From: an uncultured Prevotellaceae bacterium
GTDB taxonomy: Bacteria > Bacteroidota > Bacteroidia > Bacteroidales > Bacteroidaceae
Direction of reading: 5' to 3'
Length of the DNA stretch: 64,000 nt
Assembly: GCA_900319385.1 (NCBI GenBank)
Contig: ONOG01000005.1
Span: forward strand, 32,366 to 96,365
The position numbers and the translations under genes were made by a program. Shown here in pieces: positions 10,725 to 18,216 of this stretch; position 1 is the first letter of the stretch, and each line of letters starts with the position of its first letter. The notes below the pieces were generated by a model. That model did no database searches, had not been told where the DNA came from, and saw only the letters and a program-made list of their open reading frames with translations.

Positions 10725-10931
10725 ATGACCAAACAACCCACCTACACCGAAGCCATGACGCGCCTCGAAACCATCGTCCGCCAAATCGAGAGCGGCGAAA
10801 TGGACATCGACTCCCTCACCACACAGCTCAAGGAAGCCAAACAACTCGTCGCACTCTGCCGCCAACGACTCACCACCATCGACGAAGAAGTGAAGAAAGT
10901 GCTCGACGACGGCGCAGAGTCAAAAAAATGA
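10725..10931 (+). CDS. xseB: Exodeoxyribonuclease VII small subunit
   Basis: A 68-residue acidic helical protein with the XseB signature (YTEAMTRLETIVRQIESGEM followed by DIDSL and a Leu-rich helix with EVKKVLDD). Length is typical for the family. It sits 6 bp after xseA, with which it forms the exonuclease VII complex; several small subunits bind each large subunit in characterised systems. Confidence 0.92.
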   Translation: MTKQPTYTEAMTRLETIVRQIESGEMDIDSLTTQLKEAKQLVALCRQRLTTIDEEVKKVLDDGAESKK

Positions 10932-10969
10932 AAACAAATGTGAAAGAAACCTAAAAGGCACTACACCCT

Positions 10970-11001
10970 TTTGGCTGGACCAAATATTTTTCGTACCTTT
11001 G
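10970..11001 (+). promoter_or_regulatory. Bacteroidetes-type promoter for ndk
   Basis: TTTG at 10970-10973 and TACCTTTG at 10994-11001 are separated by 20 bp, matching the -33/-7 consensus of the Bacteroidetes primary sigma factor. The leader to the ndk start is about 40 bp and has no Shine-Dalgarno sequence. Confidence 0.8.
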
Positions 11002-11043
11002 CCACCGAAAATGTAATTTCGTCAACCATACAGCATTACACAC

Positions 11044-11505
11044 ATGGAGAAAACGCTCGTCATTCTGAAACCTTGCGCAGTACAGCGCGCCATCGTCGGA
11101 CAAGTGACTGCCCGCTTTGAGCGCAAGGGACTCCGTCTGGCAGGCATGAAGATGATGCAACTCACCGACGAAATCCTCAACGAGCACTACGCCCACCTCG
11201 CCTCCAAACCCTTCTTCCAGCGCATTAAAAACTCGATGATGGCAGCGCCCGTCATCTGCTGTTGCTATGAAGGCGTCGATGCAGTCGAGACCGTACGCTC
11301 CATGACAGGCTCGACCAACGCCCGCAAGGCCGCACCCGGCACCATACGCGGCGACTTTGGCATGTCGTTCCAGGAGAACATCATCCACACCAGCGACTCG
11401 CCCGAAAATGCAGTCGTCGAACTGGCACGCTTCTTCCGTCCCGAAGAAATCTTCGACTACAACCAAGCGCCCTTCCAGTTCCTCTACGCCAACGACGAAT
11501 ACTAA
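11044..11505 (+). CDS. ndk: Nucleoside diphosphate kinase
   Basis: Transfers the gamma phosphate of ATP to nucleoside diphosphates through a phosphohistidine intermediate. The 153-residue sequence opens with EKTLVILKPCAVQR (the usual KPDAVQR with Cys in place of Asp) and carries the active-site His at about residue 115 in NIIHTSDSPE, where most homologues read N(V/L)(V/I)HGSDS. GSTNARKAAPGTIRGDFG is the conserved nucleotide-binding stretch. Length fits the family. It has its own promoter and is followed by a short perfect hairpin. Confidence 0.95.
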   Translation: MEKTLVILKPCAVQRAIVGQVTARFERKGLRLAGMKMMQLTDEILNEHYAHLASKPFFQRIKNSMMAAPVICCCYEGVDAVETVRSMTGSTNARKAAPGTIRGDFGMSFQENIIHTSDSPENAVVELARFFRPEEIFDYNQAPFQFLYANDEY

Positions 11506-11519
11506 ACCCCGTCCAGTAT

Positions 11520-11538
11520 GCTGCGACCGCGTCGCAGC
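11520..11538 (+). terminator. Short perfect hairpin after ndk (weak terminator candidate)
   Basis: An 8-bp perfect stem GCTGCGAC/GTCGCAGC with a 3-nt loop, followed by CCAAAAATAACTTTTT rather than an immediate T-tract. It may be a weak terminator or a processing site between ndk and the M23 peptidase gene. Confidence 0.45.
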
Positions 11539-11554
11539 CCAAAAATAACTTTTT

Positions 11555-12265
11555 ATGACACTTAAAAACATCAAAAAGACCCTCGGAGTACTACTCCTTA
11601 CAACCATTTCAGTAAGCGCAACCGCACAAGACCTCATCGCACGACAGGCCCCCATCGACCGTCGACTCAAAGACGTGAACGTGAAGCTCGGCGACACTTT
11701 TTCCTCTACCAACGCCGACCTCAACGACCCCGCAGCCAACATCTACACCACCTGGGTGAACAAAGGACACAAGAATGCCCCCGGCTACGCAGCCGCCGGC
11801 ACACGCATCGACCTGCGCGGATTTGCCATGCCCACACCCTCGCGCAAGATCAACTCACCCTTCGGCCCCCGCTGGGGACGCACCCACGAAGGACTTGACA
11901 TAAAAGTCTATATCGGTGACACCATCCGCTCGGCCTTCGACGGCAAAGTACGCGTCGTCGATTTCAACGCCAACGGCTACGGATACTACGTCGTCATCCG
12001 TCACCCCAACGGACTCGAAACCCTCTACGGCCACATGTCGAAGCAGCTCGTCAAGAACGACCAAATCGTACGCGCCGGACAACCCATCGGCCTCGGTGGC
12101 AACACCGGACGCTCCACCGGTTCTCACCTCCACTTCGAGACCCGACTCTGCGGCCAGCCCATCAACCCCGCCCTCATGTTCGACTTCGTACATCAGGACG
12201 TGACAGGTGACTTCTTCACCACCACACGCGCCTACGGCGACCAGAGCACAGCCCACCGCAAGTAA
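11555..12265 (+). CDS. M23-family metallopeptidase (LytM-like murein endopeptidase)
   Basis: A 236-residue protein with a signal peptide (LGVLLLTTISVSATAQ) and a C-terminal M23 domain. The zinc-binding motifs are intact: HEGLD (His and Asp ligands) near residue 110 and HLHFE near residue 190, with the intervening YGHMSK. NSPFGPRWGRTHEGLDIKV is a typical opening of the domain. M23 enzymes cleave cross-bridges in peptidoglycan or act as inactive adaptors; here the catalytic residues are present, so hydrolysis is likely. It acts in the periplasm. An intrinsic terminator follows. Confidence 0.92.
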   Translation: MTLKNIKKTLGVLLLTTISVSATAQDLIARQAPIDRRLKDVNVKLGDTFSSTNADLNDPAANIYTTWVNKGHKNAPGYAAAGTRIDLRGFAMPTPSRKINSPFGPRWGRTHEGLDIKVYIGDTIRSAFDGKVRVVDFNANGYGYYVVIRHPNGLETLYGHMSKQLVKNDQIVRAGQPIGLGGNTGRSTGSHLHFETRLCGQPINPALMFDFVHQDVTGDFFTTTRAYGDQSTAHRK

Positions 12266-12297
12266 GCGCGGTCAACCCTACTACGAAATGCAGCACA

Positions 12298-12334
12298 AGA
12301 GTCCGTCAATCGCAAATGGCGGACTTTTTTTTGA
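12298..12334 (+). terminator. Intrinsic terminator after the M23 peptidase gene
   Basis: AGTCCG ... CGGACT stem followed by eight Ts. It includes an in-frame ATG (12316) upstream of the next gene, which is one reason to place that gene's start at 12370. Confidence 0.75.
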
Positions 12335-12369
12335 AAGACACAAAGATTACTGACATCCAACGGCCGACC

Positions 12370-13272
12370 ATGACCACCAACGAGCAAGACATCATCCGCC
12401 TGCGCCAAGCCGTCGAACAGACGGCAGGGCGGCCCATGCTGACCCCGAAGGACTTCGACTTCCTCTCGGCCAACATCAGCGAGCGCCTGAAGGAGACCGT
12501 CAGCGTCAGCACGCTCAAGCGGCTGTGGGGCTACACCTCCTCCTACGCCACCACACGCACCGCCACGCTCGACATCCTCAGCCGCTATGTCGGTCACGAC
12601 AGTTGGGAAGAATTCGTGGCAAAGAGCCAAGCACCAGCCACAGCCCCGACAGCCCCGACACCCACAACCCCCACAACCCCACAACCCACAGCCCCCACAA
12701 CCCCCACCCGACGCCACACGTCCTGGCTCTATGCAGCCCCCCTCGTCGTCCTGCTGCTCGCAGCCCTCTACTTCGTGCTCCGCCCCGCAGACGACGACGA
12801 AAAGCACTACCTCATCCGCAGCGGCCAACACTTCGCACAACCCGACGACTATCTGCACCTCTTCGGCATCATGGCCCCCAATGCCGACTTCTACGACCAA
12901 CCACTGCCCCACCACCAGGGCATCATCGTCTGGAGCCCGCAATACCAACACCCGCGCTGGCACAACGAAGGCTCGATCGACGACCTCCTGCCCACCATCA
13001 CCGAATACTGGACCCCCGACACCCTCACCGACGACTCGGCACAAGCCGAAATCACCCGTCAGAAAAACGCCAACCTCTACTTCACCGTCCGCCGCACCAA
13101 CGAACTGCGCATCACCTTCATGCGCGGCGTCAACAAGCCCGACGACTATACCTTCCTCGGCATCTACCGCGCCGACCTGGACCGCAGCGACTCCACACGC
13201 ATCGTCTGGCAACGCATCGCCGACGAATGCGACCTGCGAAACCTCGACTATCTCGAACAACTGCGCAACTGA
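12370..13272 (+). CDS. Membrane-anchored helix-turn-helix-like protein, paralogue 1
   Basis: A 300-residue protein of unknown function. Residues 1-85 form a compact helical domain (TPKDFDFLSANISERLKETV, then VSVSTLKRLWGY and TATLDILSRYVGHDSWEEF) that resembles the helix-turn-helix-like N-terminal domain common in Bacteroidetes proteins. A Pro/Thr-rich linker follows (about 88-115), then one membrane segment (LYAAPLVVLLLAALYFVL), then a C-terminal domain of about 155 residues with IVWSPQYQHPRWHNEG and LLPTITEYWTPDTL. The topology would put the N-terminal domain in the cytoplasm and the last domain in the periplasm. A paralogue at 18213-19160 shares both domains but not the linker. The start 12370 was chosen because the upstream ATG at 12316 lies in the preceding terminator. 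DNA binding and sensing are inferences. Confidence 0.72.
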   Translation: MTTNEQDIIRLRQAVEQTAGRPMLTPKDFDFLSANISERLKETVSVSTLKRLWGYTSSYATTRTATLDILSRYVGHDSWEEFVAKSQAPATAPTAPTPTTPTTPQPTAPTTPTRRHTSWLYAAPLVVLLLAALYFVLRPADDDEKHYLIRSGQHFAQPDDYLHLFGIMAPNADFYDQPLPHHQGIIVWSPQYQHPRWHNEGSIDDLLPTITEYWTPDTLTDDSAQAEITRQKNANLYFTVRRTNELRITFMRGVNKPDDYTFLGIYRADLDRSDSTRIVWQRIADECDLRNLDYLEQLRN

Positions 13273-13336
13273 CGCGCCCCGACAGCAACCACCGCTCGTC
13301 ATCCCACGCCCGCGTCCCTTCGTCCAGGCTCCACTA

Positions 13337-13424
13337 TCCAACAGACAAGACTCCATCGTCCAACAAACAAGACTCCATCGTCCAACAGACACTATTCTAC
13401 TGTCCAACAGTCAACGCTCCACCT
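13337..13424. repeat. 22-bp tandem repeat, about four units
   Basis: Units begin at 13337, 13359, 13381 and 13403, each opening TCCAACA. The first two are nearly identical and the last two have diverged. They lie between the helix-turn-helix gene and its terminator. Confidence 0.8.
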
Positions 13425-13452
13425 CCCTGTCCCACCGGCAGGGAGGTTTTTT
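13422..13452 (+). terminator. Intrinsic terminator
   Basis: CCTCCCTG stem paired with CAGGGAGG, short loop, then a T6 run. It ends the transcript of the helix-turn-helix-like gene. Confidence 0.8.
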
Positions 13453-13508
13453 CTTGCCCACTCCCCGACATCTTCTCGCCACCTCCGCACATCAAACACA
13501 GCTACTGC

Positions 13509-13616
13509 GCGGAAAAAACTCAAAACATCACTGAGATTCCTACAAATCTCAATGGAATTTCTACAAATCTCAATGATATTTTTGAAAATCTCAATGATAT
13601 TTTGATTTTTTTCCGC
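13509..13616. repeat. 108-bp palindromic element, copy 1
   Basis: A 12-bp end GCGGAAAAAACT, four consecutive 21-bp units and a 12-bp end that is close to the reverse complement of the first. Each unit carries a core close to ATCTCAATGATAT. The same 12 + 4 x 21 + 12 layout recurs at 23946, 34013 and 41227. It lies in a 730-bp gap between the helix-turn-helix gene and the lipoprotein genes. Other than this element, a terminator, a promoter and a possible gene remnant, I see nothing in the gap. Confidence 0.9.
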
Positions 13617-13823
13617 AGCATAACCGACTATACTCGGCAGCGCATGACAGAAAAGAGGGCAGATTCAGCGAGTCTTGTGCATCGACCGACTGCAAACTAA
13701 AGCGGACATGGTTTTCTCCAAGAACCCACTGATTTGCAGCGGGATATAAACGTTCACCCACATCAGAAAACCCAAAAGAACCAAACAAGAACCACTAAGA
13801 ACCAGCATAAGAACCAAAGATTA

Positions 13824-13855
13824 TTTGCTGTCTGTAGAGGGGATTACTACCTTTG
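13824..13855 (+). promoter_or_regulatory. Bacteroidetes-type promoter
   Basis: TTTG at 13824-13827 and TACCTTTG at 13848-13855, 20 bp apart. The predicted transcription start is within a few bases of the ATG at 13857, so the transcript would be nearly leaderless for that short frame or would give the lipoprotein gene at 14005 a leader of about 145 nt. Confidence 0.7.
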
Positions 13856-13856
13856 C

Positions 13857-13946
13857 ATGGCAGTTTCGCCATACGCCGCAAAGCAGCGCGTCAGTGCAGC
13901 CGCCGAGAAAGTGGCCAAGTTCAAACTCAAAGTCGTCAACGACTAA
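13857..13946 (+). pseudogene. Possible remnant of an HU-like gene (29 codons)
   Basis: A 29-residue frame whose C-terminal half (AAAEKVAKFKLKVVND) resembles the last residues of HU-family DNA-binding proteins, which commonly end near AKKVAKFK-x-G. The N-terminal part does not resemble HU. A good promoter lies directly upstream. The simplest reading is that a deletion removed everything except a promoter and the 3' end of an HU-like gene. It could equally be a leader peptide or non-coding; similarity over so few residues is weak. Confidence 0.3.
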
Positions 13947-14004
13947 AGGGATTATGAGTCCAAAAAACTAATAACTTCATCACTATTAAAGCAACATTTA
14001 ACTC

Positions 14005-14622
14005 ATGAAAACAAAAATCATCATTCCGTTTTTTGCACTGCTGACGGCTATCGCCTTCACCGCCTGCAAGAACCAGCCGGCCACAACTGCCGAGCAACAA
14101 CCACAAGAAGAAACCATCGACTACGAAGCACTGATTGACGAGCAACTCCCCTCCATCGAGAAGTTGGCAGAGATGGTTGACTACTACCAGAAAGGCATCG
14201 CCGACCTCAAGCCTACAGGCACCGTTTGGGACGGTTCGGAAGCCGACGTGCGCGCCTTCTTCGAACCAAAAGGCTACAAGGTGGAGCGCAAGCAACTCAG
14301 CATCCTCGCCGCGATGAAGAATGCGAAAATCACTGAGGAAGATTACATCTACAGCATCGAACCCGAAAATGCTGACAGCCTGTCGATGTCTGTCGTTTTC
14401 CGAAACCAAGGCGACATGTATGTGAGCGGTGAGTATCTCGTGTCGGACGAAAACATCTACGACCTGCTCGTAGAACGTGTCAAGGCCGCCGGCTACACAC
14501 CTGCCCCCGACCACGAAAGGGCGTACGACGGAAATGAAGTCTTCACGAAAGGCAAATACTTCTTTGTCTGCGACAAGAAAACAGGCACTGTGGCCCTGCA
14601 CTACGACATCAACATGTTTTAA
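14005..14622 (+). CDS. Lipoprotein of unknown function
   Basis: A 205-residue protein with a lipoprotein signal peptide (IPFFALLTAIAFTACKNQ, lipobox Cys about 21) followed by a short Gln/Thr/Glu-rich tether. The mature part contains an acidic helical stretch and a beta-rich second half; I do not recognise a family. It is the first of four consecutive exported-protein genes (14005-17750) on the same strand with gaps of 8-33 bp, so probably one operon. Confidence 0.72.
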   Translation: MKTKIIIPFFALLTAIAFTACKNQPATTAEQQPQEETIDYEALIDEQLPSIEKLAEMVDYYQKGIADLKPTGTVWDGSEADVRAFFEPKGYKVERKQLSILAAMKNAKITEEDYIYSIEPENADSLSMSVVFRNQGDMYVSGEYLVSDENIYDLLVERVKAAGYTPAPDHERAYDGNEVFTKGKYFFVCDKKTGTVALHYDINMF

Positions 14623-14655
14623 GGAACACACATCTCATTGATTAACAATCACAAC

Positions 14656-15492
14656 ATGAAAAAGATTCTCATTTCGCTTCTCGCACCGGCAGCAGCCCTA
14701 CTGCTGACCGCATGCAGTGGCGACGGCGAAGTCCGCCAGTTTGTAACCGACTTTGCCATGGCCGTCAGCACCGGCGACCGTGCAACAATGGAAAAGATGT
14801 ACCCCGATGCCGCACTGGCCGAAGCCCTTAGCATTGAAGCCAATGCCGACAGTATGCAAGTGGAAAAGGCCGACGACGGCACCTACACCGTCAGCCTCGG
14901 CGATGGCAAGGACCTGATTGTCGCAAAAGGCGACGACGGCACGTTCAGCATCAAGAGTTCGCACGGCGTCTTTGCCATCCCCGCCGACAAGGAAGCACTG
15001 GTCAAGTCAACTGGCTGGTATGACCCGTCGCTCACCGATGCCGAGAACGCTGTCCGCCTCAGCGACTCGCTCTTCGTGGACTTCCTCAGCGAGAAGGCTG
15101 CAGCACAGTTGCAGGAAAAGATTACCGTCACGAAGAACGATGCCGACGTCGATGACTTCTACAAAAGAGCAACATGCACCGTTGTGGTCAGCAACGCAAC
15201 CGACCAGGAACTGCCTGGCGACGCCTACAGCGTGAAAGCCGACGTGTATGTCAGCGACGGCGATGTGTGGGGAAATGTCTCCACATGGCTTGAACAGACA
15301 AAACAACTCACGGGCAAGCCCATTCCTGCGGGCGGCAATGTCGAGTACACTTTCACAAGCGATGCACCAGGCCGCGCCCCGACCGTCAATATCAAGTGCG
15401 CCGTTACGCTCAACCCCACGCCCGACTTTGTGGTGGCTGCCTACAAGGCGACTGGCACGGAATATCAGGATTATGTCAACTCACAAAAATAA
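14656..15492 (+). CDS. Lipoprotein of unknown function
   Basis: A 278-residue protein starting at 14656; the in-frame ATG at 14638 would only add six residues ahead of the signal peptide. Lipobox: LAPAAALLLTACSGD. The N-terminal half (about 25-120) has alternating turns with DDGTY and KGDDGTF that suggest a small beta domain, and the C-terminal half (about 165-275) looks like an immunoglobulin-like beta-sandwich (CTVVVSNATDQELPGDAYSV). No family recognised. Second gene of the exported-protein cassette. Confidence 0.72.
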   Translation: MKKILISLLAPAAALLLTACSGDGEVRQFVTDFAMAVSTGDRATMEKMYPDAALAEALSIEANADSMQVEKADDGTYTVSLGDGKDLIVAKGDDGTFSIKSSHGVFAIPADKEALVKSTGWYDPSLTDAENAVRLSDSLFVDFLSEKAAAQLQEKITVTKNDADVDDFYKRATCTVVVSNATDQELPGDAYSVKADVYVSDGDVWGNVSTWLEQTKQLTGKPIPAGGNVEYTFTSDAPGRAPTVNIKCAVTLNPTPDFVVAAYKATGTEYQDYVNSQK

Positions 15493-15500
15493 CAAAGACC

Positions 15501-16289
15501 ATGAAGAAATTTCTCATCAACGCCCTGCTGCTCGTCGTAACGCTCTCGGCCAACGCCCAGAGTAAGCAGGACCTGCAAAATACAATCAACAACCTCAACC
15601 AGCAGGTGGGTCAACTGAAAGCCATGCTCGACGCGAAGAGCGAACAACTGGATCAGGCAAACCAGACCATCGCCGACCTGCGACAGAAACTCGCCAGCGG
15701 AGCGGCTGCTGCACAGAAGCCTGCCACCTACCGCGACAGCATCGCCGACCTCATCGAGAAGTACACCAACTGTACCTCGTGGCAGGAGGCACTCAGATAT
15801 GTCATGGAGCCCGAACGCGTGCGACCCATCATGCAGAAATACTATGCAGGCAATGGCTTCAGCCCCACAATATGGACAGCAAAGGAGATTCTCAAAGAGG
15901 CCTTCCGACGCTTCAACGGCAAGAACCATACCATCTACAAGTGCGTCAACTTCTATGCTGTGCAGACCCCTGAAGGTTACCGCATCGACTGGGAAGCCAC
16001 CGTCGAGTACAATCCTGTCAGCCTCGACGACTTAAACGGAAAAGTGGGTCAGACAGCAGAAATCAGAACTTGTTTTAATTCTATTGAAGCCGATAACAGC
16101 AACGACACATGGCGCTGTTACTACTGTAGAGACTACTATCTCTTTACAAAAACAGGGACGGCATTGGACCAGCAACTCTACAAAATGCAAGACTCAGACA
16201 AGATTCTCAAAGTCAAGTATATGAGTGACAATCAAGGTTCGTATTTCCTCGTCACCGACATCGTTAGCACAAGTTTCTCTAAATACTAA
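15501..16289 (+). CDS. Secreted coiled-coil protein of unknown function
   Basis: A 262-residue protein with a Sec signal peptide (KFLINALLLVVTLSANAQ), a coiled coil at about residues 19-65 (DLQNTINNLNQQVGQLKAML and onwards) and a mixed C-terminal domain with four Cys (CVNF, CFNS, CYYC). The start at 15501 is chosen over an in-frame ATG at 15396 because the latter lies inside the preceding gene and has no signal sequence. Third gene of the cassette. No family recognised. Confidence 0.7.
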   Translation: MKKFLINALLLVVTLSANAQSKQDLQNTINNLNQQVGQLKAMLDAKSEQLDQANQTIADLRQKLASGAAAAQKPATYRDSIADLIEKYTNCTSWQEALRYVMEPERVRPIMQKYYAGNGFSPTIWTAKEILKEAFRRFNGKNHTIYKCVNFYAVQTPEGYRIDWEATVEYNPVSLDDLNGKVGQTAEIRTCFNSIEADNSNDTWRCYYCRDYYLFTKTGTALDQQLYKMQDSDKILKVKYMSDNQGSYFLVTDIVSTSFSKY

Positions 16290-16301
16290 TTCACCAAGAC
16301 A

Positions 16302-17750
16302 ATGAAAAAGATTCTCGTAATAGCAGTGCTGGTACTCCTGTGTGTCGGCAAGGCTTCGGCACAGGGATGGATGGCCATCACCAGCGAATCAAAGAACGTG
16401 TGGGACATACCCTTTCAGAAAGTAAGGATACGTCCTGCCGAAATCAGCTCGTTTCTCGTACCTAAAGCGTTCAACGTCACCCTTTCAGAGAAGCCCAACA
16501 AAGGCGCACCAGGCAATACCTACAATGTAAATTCGGAGAATGGTTTCGTGCGCAACGGTTCGAAGGAGAAAATCCACATCGACCAGATGACACATGTGGG
16601 CGACGGCTGGTACGAATACGACTTTGGACAGACGCTCTACATCCAGAAGATTGGCAATCTTGTAGGCTATCAAGAGCACGACCCAATACTTATCCAGCCC
16701 ATGGGCGACTATGCCTTGCCCGCCTCTGCCACACCCGTCCAGACGAACGGCGACTCCAACAGCAGGGCAAACGGAAATCTGGGAGGTCCCGCAATGCCTA
16801 GAGAAGACCAATATGCTTTTGTACGCGACCTGTGGCCTGTCAAGAAAGAGACAAAGAACACATTCGGCAAGACCGTCACCGTGGAATATGAGAATGGTGA
16901 CAAGATTGTCATTTCTAACGGAGGAATGTTTGGCAACGACGCTGTCTTCACTGGAAAAATCCACCTGAAGGACGGCAACGTGCTGGAAGGTGTATCGGAC
17001 ACGGAAGTGAAGCTGCACTATCCCGACGGCAAAGTGTTCTGCGGTACTTACGAGGAAACATTCGACTTGACCGTTCCTAACAACGCCTTGACACACTTGA
17101 AGAATTTCACCACATTCACTCCAAGGTATGGCTACTTCATCTACGCCGACGGCACCAGGGACAATGTCTCTGGAGGCAAGACAGACAGCGAAAGAGAAAA
17201 GGAACGTCAGCAGGAAGAGGCAGCCCGCGAACAGCGTCTGAAGAACTCCAAACTCAAGACTCAGATTGTCGGCAAGTGGAAGATGAACACCTACGACGGC
17301 ATCACCACGACATTCACATTCCTCAGAGACGGAACCTATCGGATACACCAAGTCTATACAAAACCACAGACGCGGGAACTGGAAACAATTTCGTTTGACG
17401 TAATCGGTACCCACTGGAAACTGACCGACGGCGACGCTATCCTCTTCTGGATACCTTTGAGCAAGGTGGATGAAGAGAACTATATCACCAACATCAAGCG
17501 CGTTTACACCGGAAGTGATTTTAATCACAAAAGGGAGGTGAACAAATTCAACAATCTCGACCCCAGCATGAAGGAGTGGACCCTGACTACATGGCTTGGC
17601 AAATGTGACGGCAACCGCAACTATGCCGGTATTATGGCTGGGGCATCATACACACTCACCAATATCGTCATCTCTGGCAACAAAATGACGGCCAAATATA
17701 CTGCAGGCGCCAACAATACCCGCGAAGTAACCTTGGTACGCGTCAAATAG
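16302..17750 (+). CDS. Secreted multidomain protein with a MORN-like segment
   Basis: A 482-residue protein with signal peptide (MKKILVIAVLVLLCVGKASA). The middle (about 195-255) contains turns of the form GKIHLKDGNVLEG and LHYPDGKVFCGTYEE that resemble MORN repeats. A charged coiled region follows (about 290-325, with EREKERQQEEAAREQRLK), then a C-terminal domain opening IVGKWKMNTYDGITTTFTFL that resembles lipocalin-like domains found in Bacteroidetes. The role is unknown. It closes the four-gene cassette and is followed by a strong terminator. Confidence 0.7.
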   Translation: MKKILVIAVLVLLCVGKASAQGWMAITSESKNVWDIPFQKVRIRPAEISSFLVPKAFNVTLSEKPNKGAPGNTYNVNSENGFVRNGSKEKIHIDQMTHVGDGWYEYDFGQTLYIQKIGNLVGYQEHDPILIQPMGDYALPASATPVQTNGDSNSRANGNLGGPAMPREDQYAFVRDLWPVKKETKNTFGKTVTVEYENGDKIVISNGGMFGNDAVFTGKIHLKDGNVLEGVSDTEVKLHYPDGKVFCGTYEETFDLTVPNNALTHLKNFTTFTPRYGYFIYADGTRDNVSGGKTDSEREKERQQEEAAREQRLKNSKLKTQIVGKWKMNTYDGITTTFTFLRDGTYRIHQVYTKPQTRELETISFDVIGTHWKLTDGDAILFWIPLSKVDEENYITNIKRVYTGSDFNHKREVNKFNNLDPSMKEWTLTTWLGKCDGNRNYAGIMAGASYTLTNIVISGNKMTAKYTAGANNTREVTLVRVK

Positions 17751-17783
17751 CAGACCAGCCGCCAAGCGAATGATGTCATGTAT

Positions 17784-17814
17784 AAAGGCACGTGAACCCC
17801 ACGTGCCTTTTTTG
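17784..17814 (+). terminator. Intrinsic terminator of the exported-protein cassette
   Basis: Perfect stem AAAGGCACGTG/CACGTGCCTTT with a 4-nt loop and T-run. Confidence 0.88.
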
Positions 17815-17928
17815 TCGTTTACCCTCATTCTACAGCCATTTCCCCTGCTCCCCACCCAACTTGGATAGCATCAAAAAGAAAGTATTGCGGTACATTTGTT
17901 TGCAAAATACAAAAAAAATGCCGTTTCA

Positions 17929-17960
17929 CTTGCACGTATCAAAGTAAACCTATATCTTTG
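17929..17960 (+). promoter_or_regulatory. Bacteroidetes-type promoter upstream of the truncated lipoprotein gene
   Basis: CTTG at 17929-17932 and TATCTTTG at 17953-17960, 20 bp apart; only the -33 box departs from consensus. It probably drives 17989-19160. Confidence 0.6.
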
Positions 17961-17988
17961 CAACTGTTAAAACGAGGGAACTCCCACG

Positions 17989-18216
17989 ATGGAGGAAATC
18001 GTAGCATCGGCCAAGGCTGACGGCGCCAACTGGACCGTTGACCAGTGGAAGGATGCCTATCGCAACATGGCCGCCAACGTCAAGCCCATGATGGACGAGA
18101 TGAAAGAAATGATGGAACTGCTGGAGAAAGACCCCACAAAGGCTATGGAAATGGTAAAGCCAAGAAAACAGCATAAACCCTCCCCCTGTCAACATCAAGG
18201 GGAGTTTTTTTTATGA
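17989..18216 (+). pseudogene. Truncated, signal-less paralogue of the 23106 lipoprotein, reading into the next gene
   Basis: The first 58 or so codons (MEEIVASAKADGANWTVDQW and on to DPTKAMEM) closely match residues 27-85 of the lipoprotein at 23106-23507, but the promoter-proximal part with the signal peptide and lipobox is missing and the C-terminal half is replaced. The last codons run through a C-rich hairpin with a T-run, and the TGA stop overlaps the ATG of the next gene (ATGA). A cytoplasmic small protein or leader peptide remains possible because frame, promoter and start codon are intact; I favour a deletion remnant that now serves as a translated leader. Confidence 0.6.
18180..18212 (+). 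terminator. Terminator-like hairpin abutting a start codon
   Basis: CTCCCC stem paired with GGGGAG, then T8, immediately followed by the ATG at 18213. It lies inside the end of the preceding small frame, so it could act as an attenuator whose folding depends on translation of that frame. Confidence 0.65.

Noticed and set aside
9560..10954. A 464-codon frame overlapping xseA and xseB in another frame
   Set aside because: Its product is almost entirely Arg, Pro, His and Gln, the usual result of shifting a GC-rich gene, while xseA/xseB carry clear motifs.
12316..12369. Earlier start for the first helix-turn-helix-like gene
   Set aside because: The ATG lies inside the terminator hairpin of the preceding gene, and the added residues do not match the paralogue.
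13337..13424. Tandem 22-bp repeats (also 52079-52133) considered as a CRISPR array
   Set aside because: Units are contiguous without spacers and no cas genes are present; the 21-bp units of the 108-bp element are likewise contiguous.
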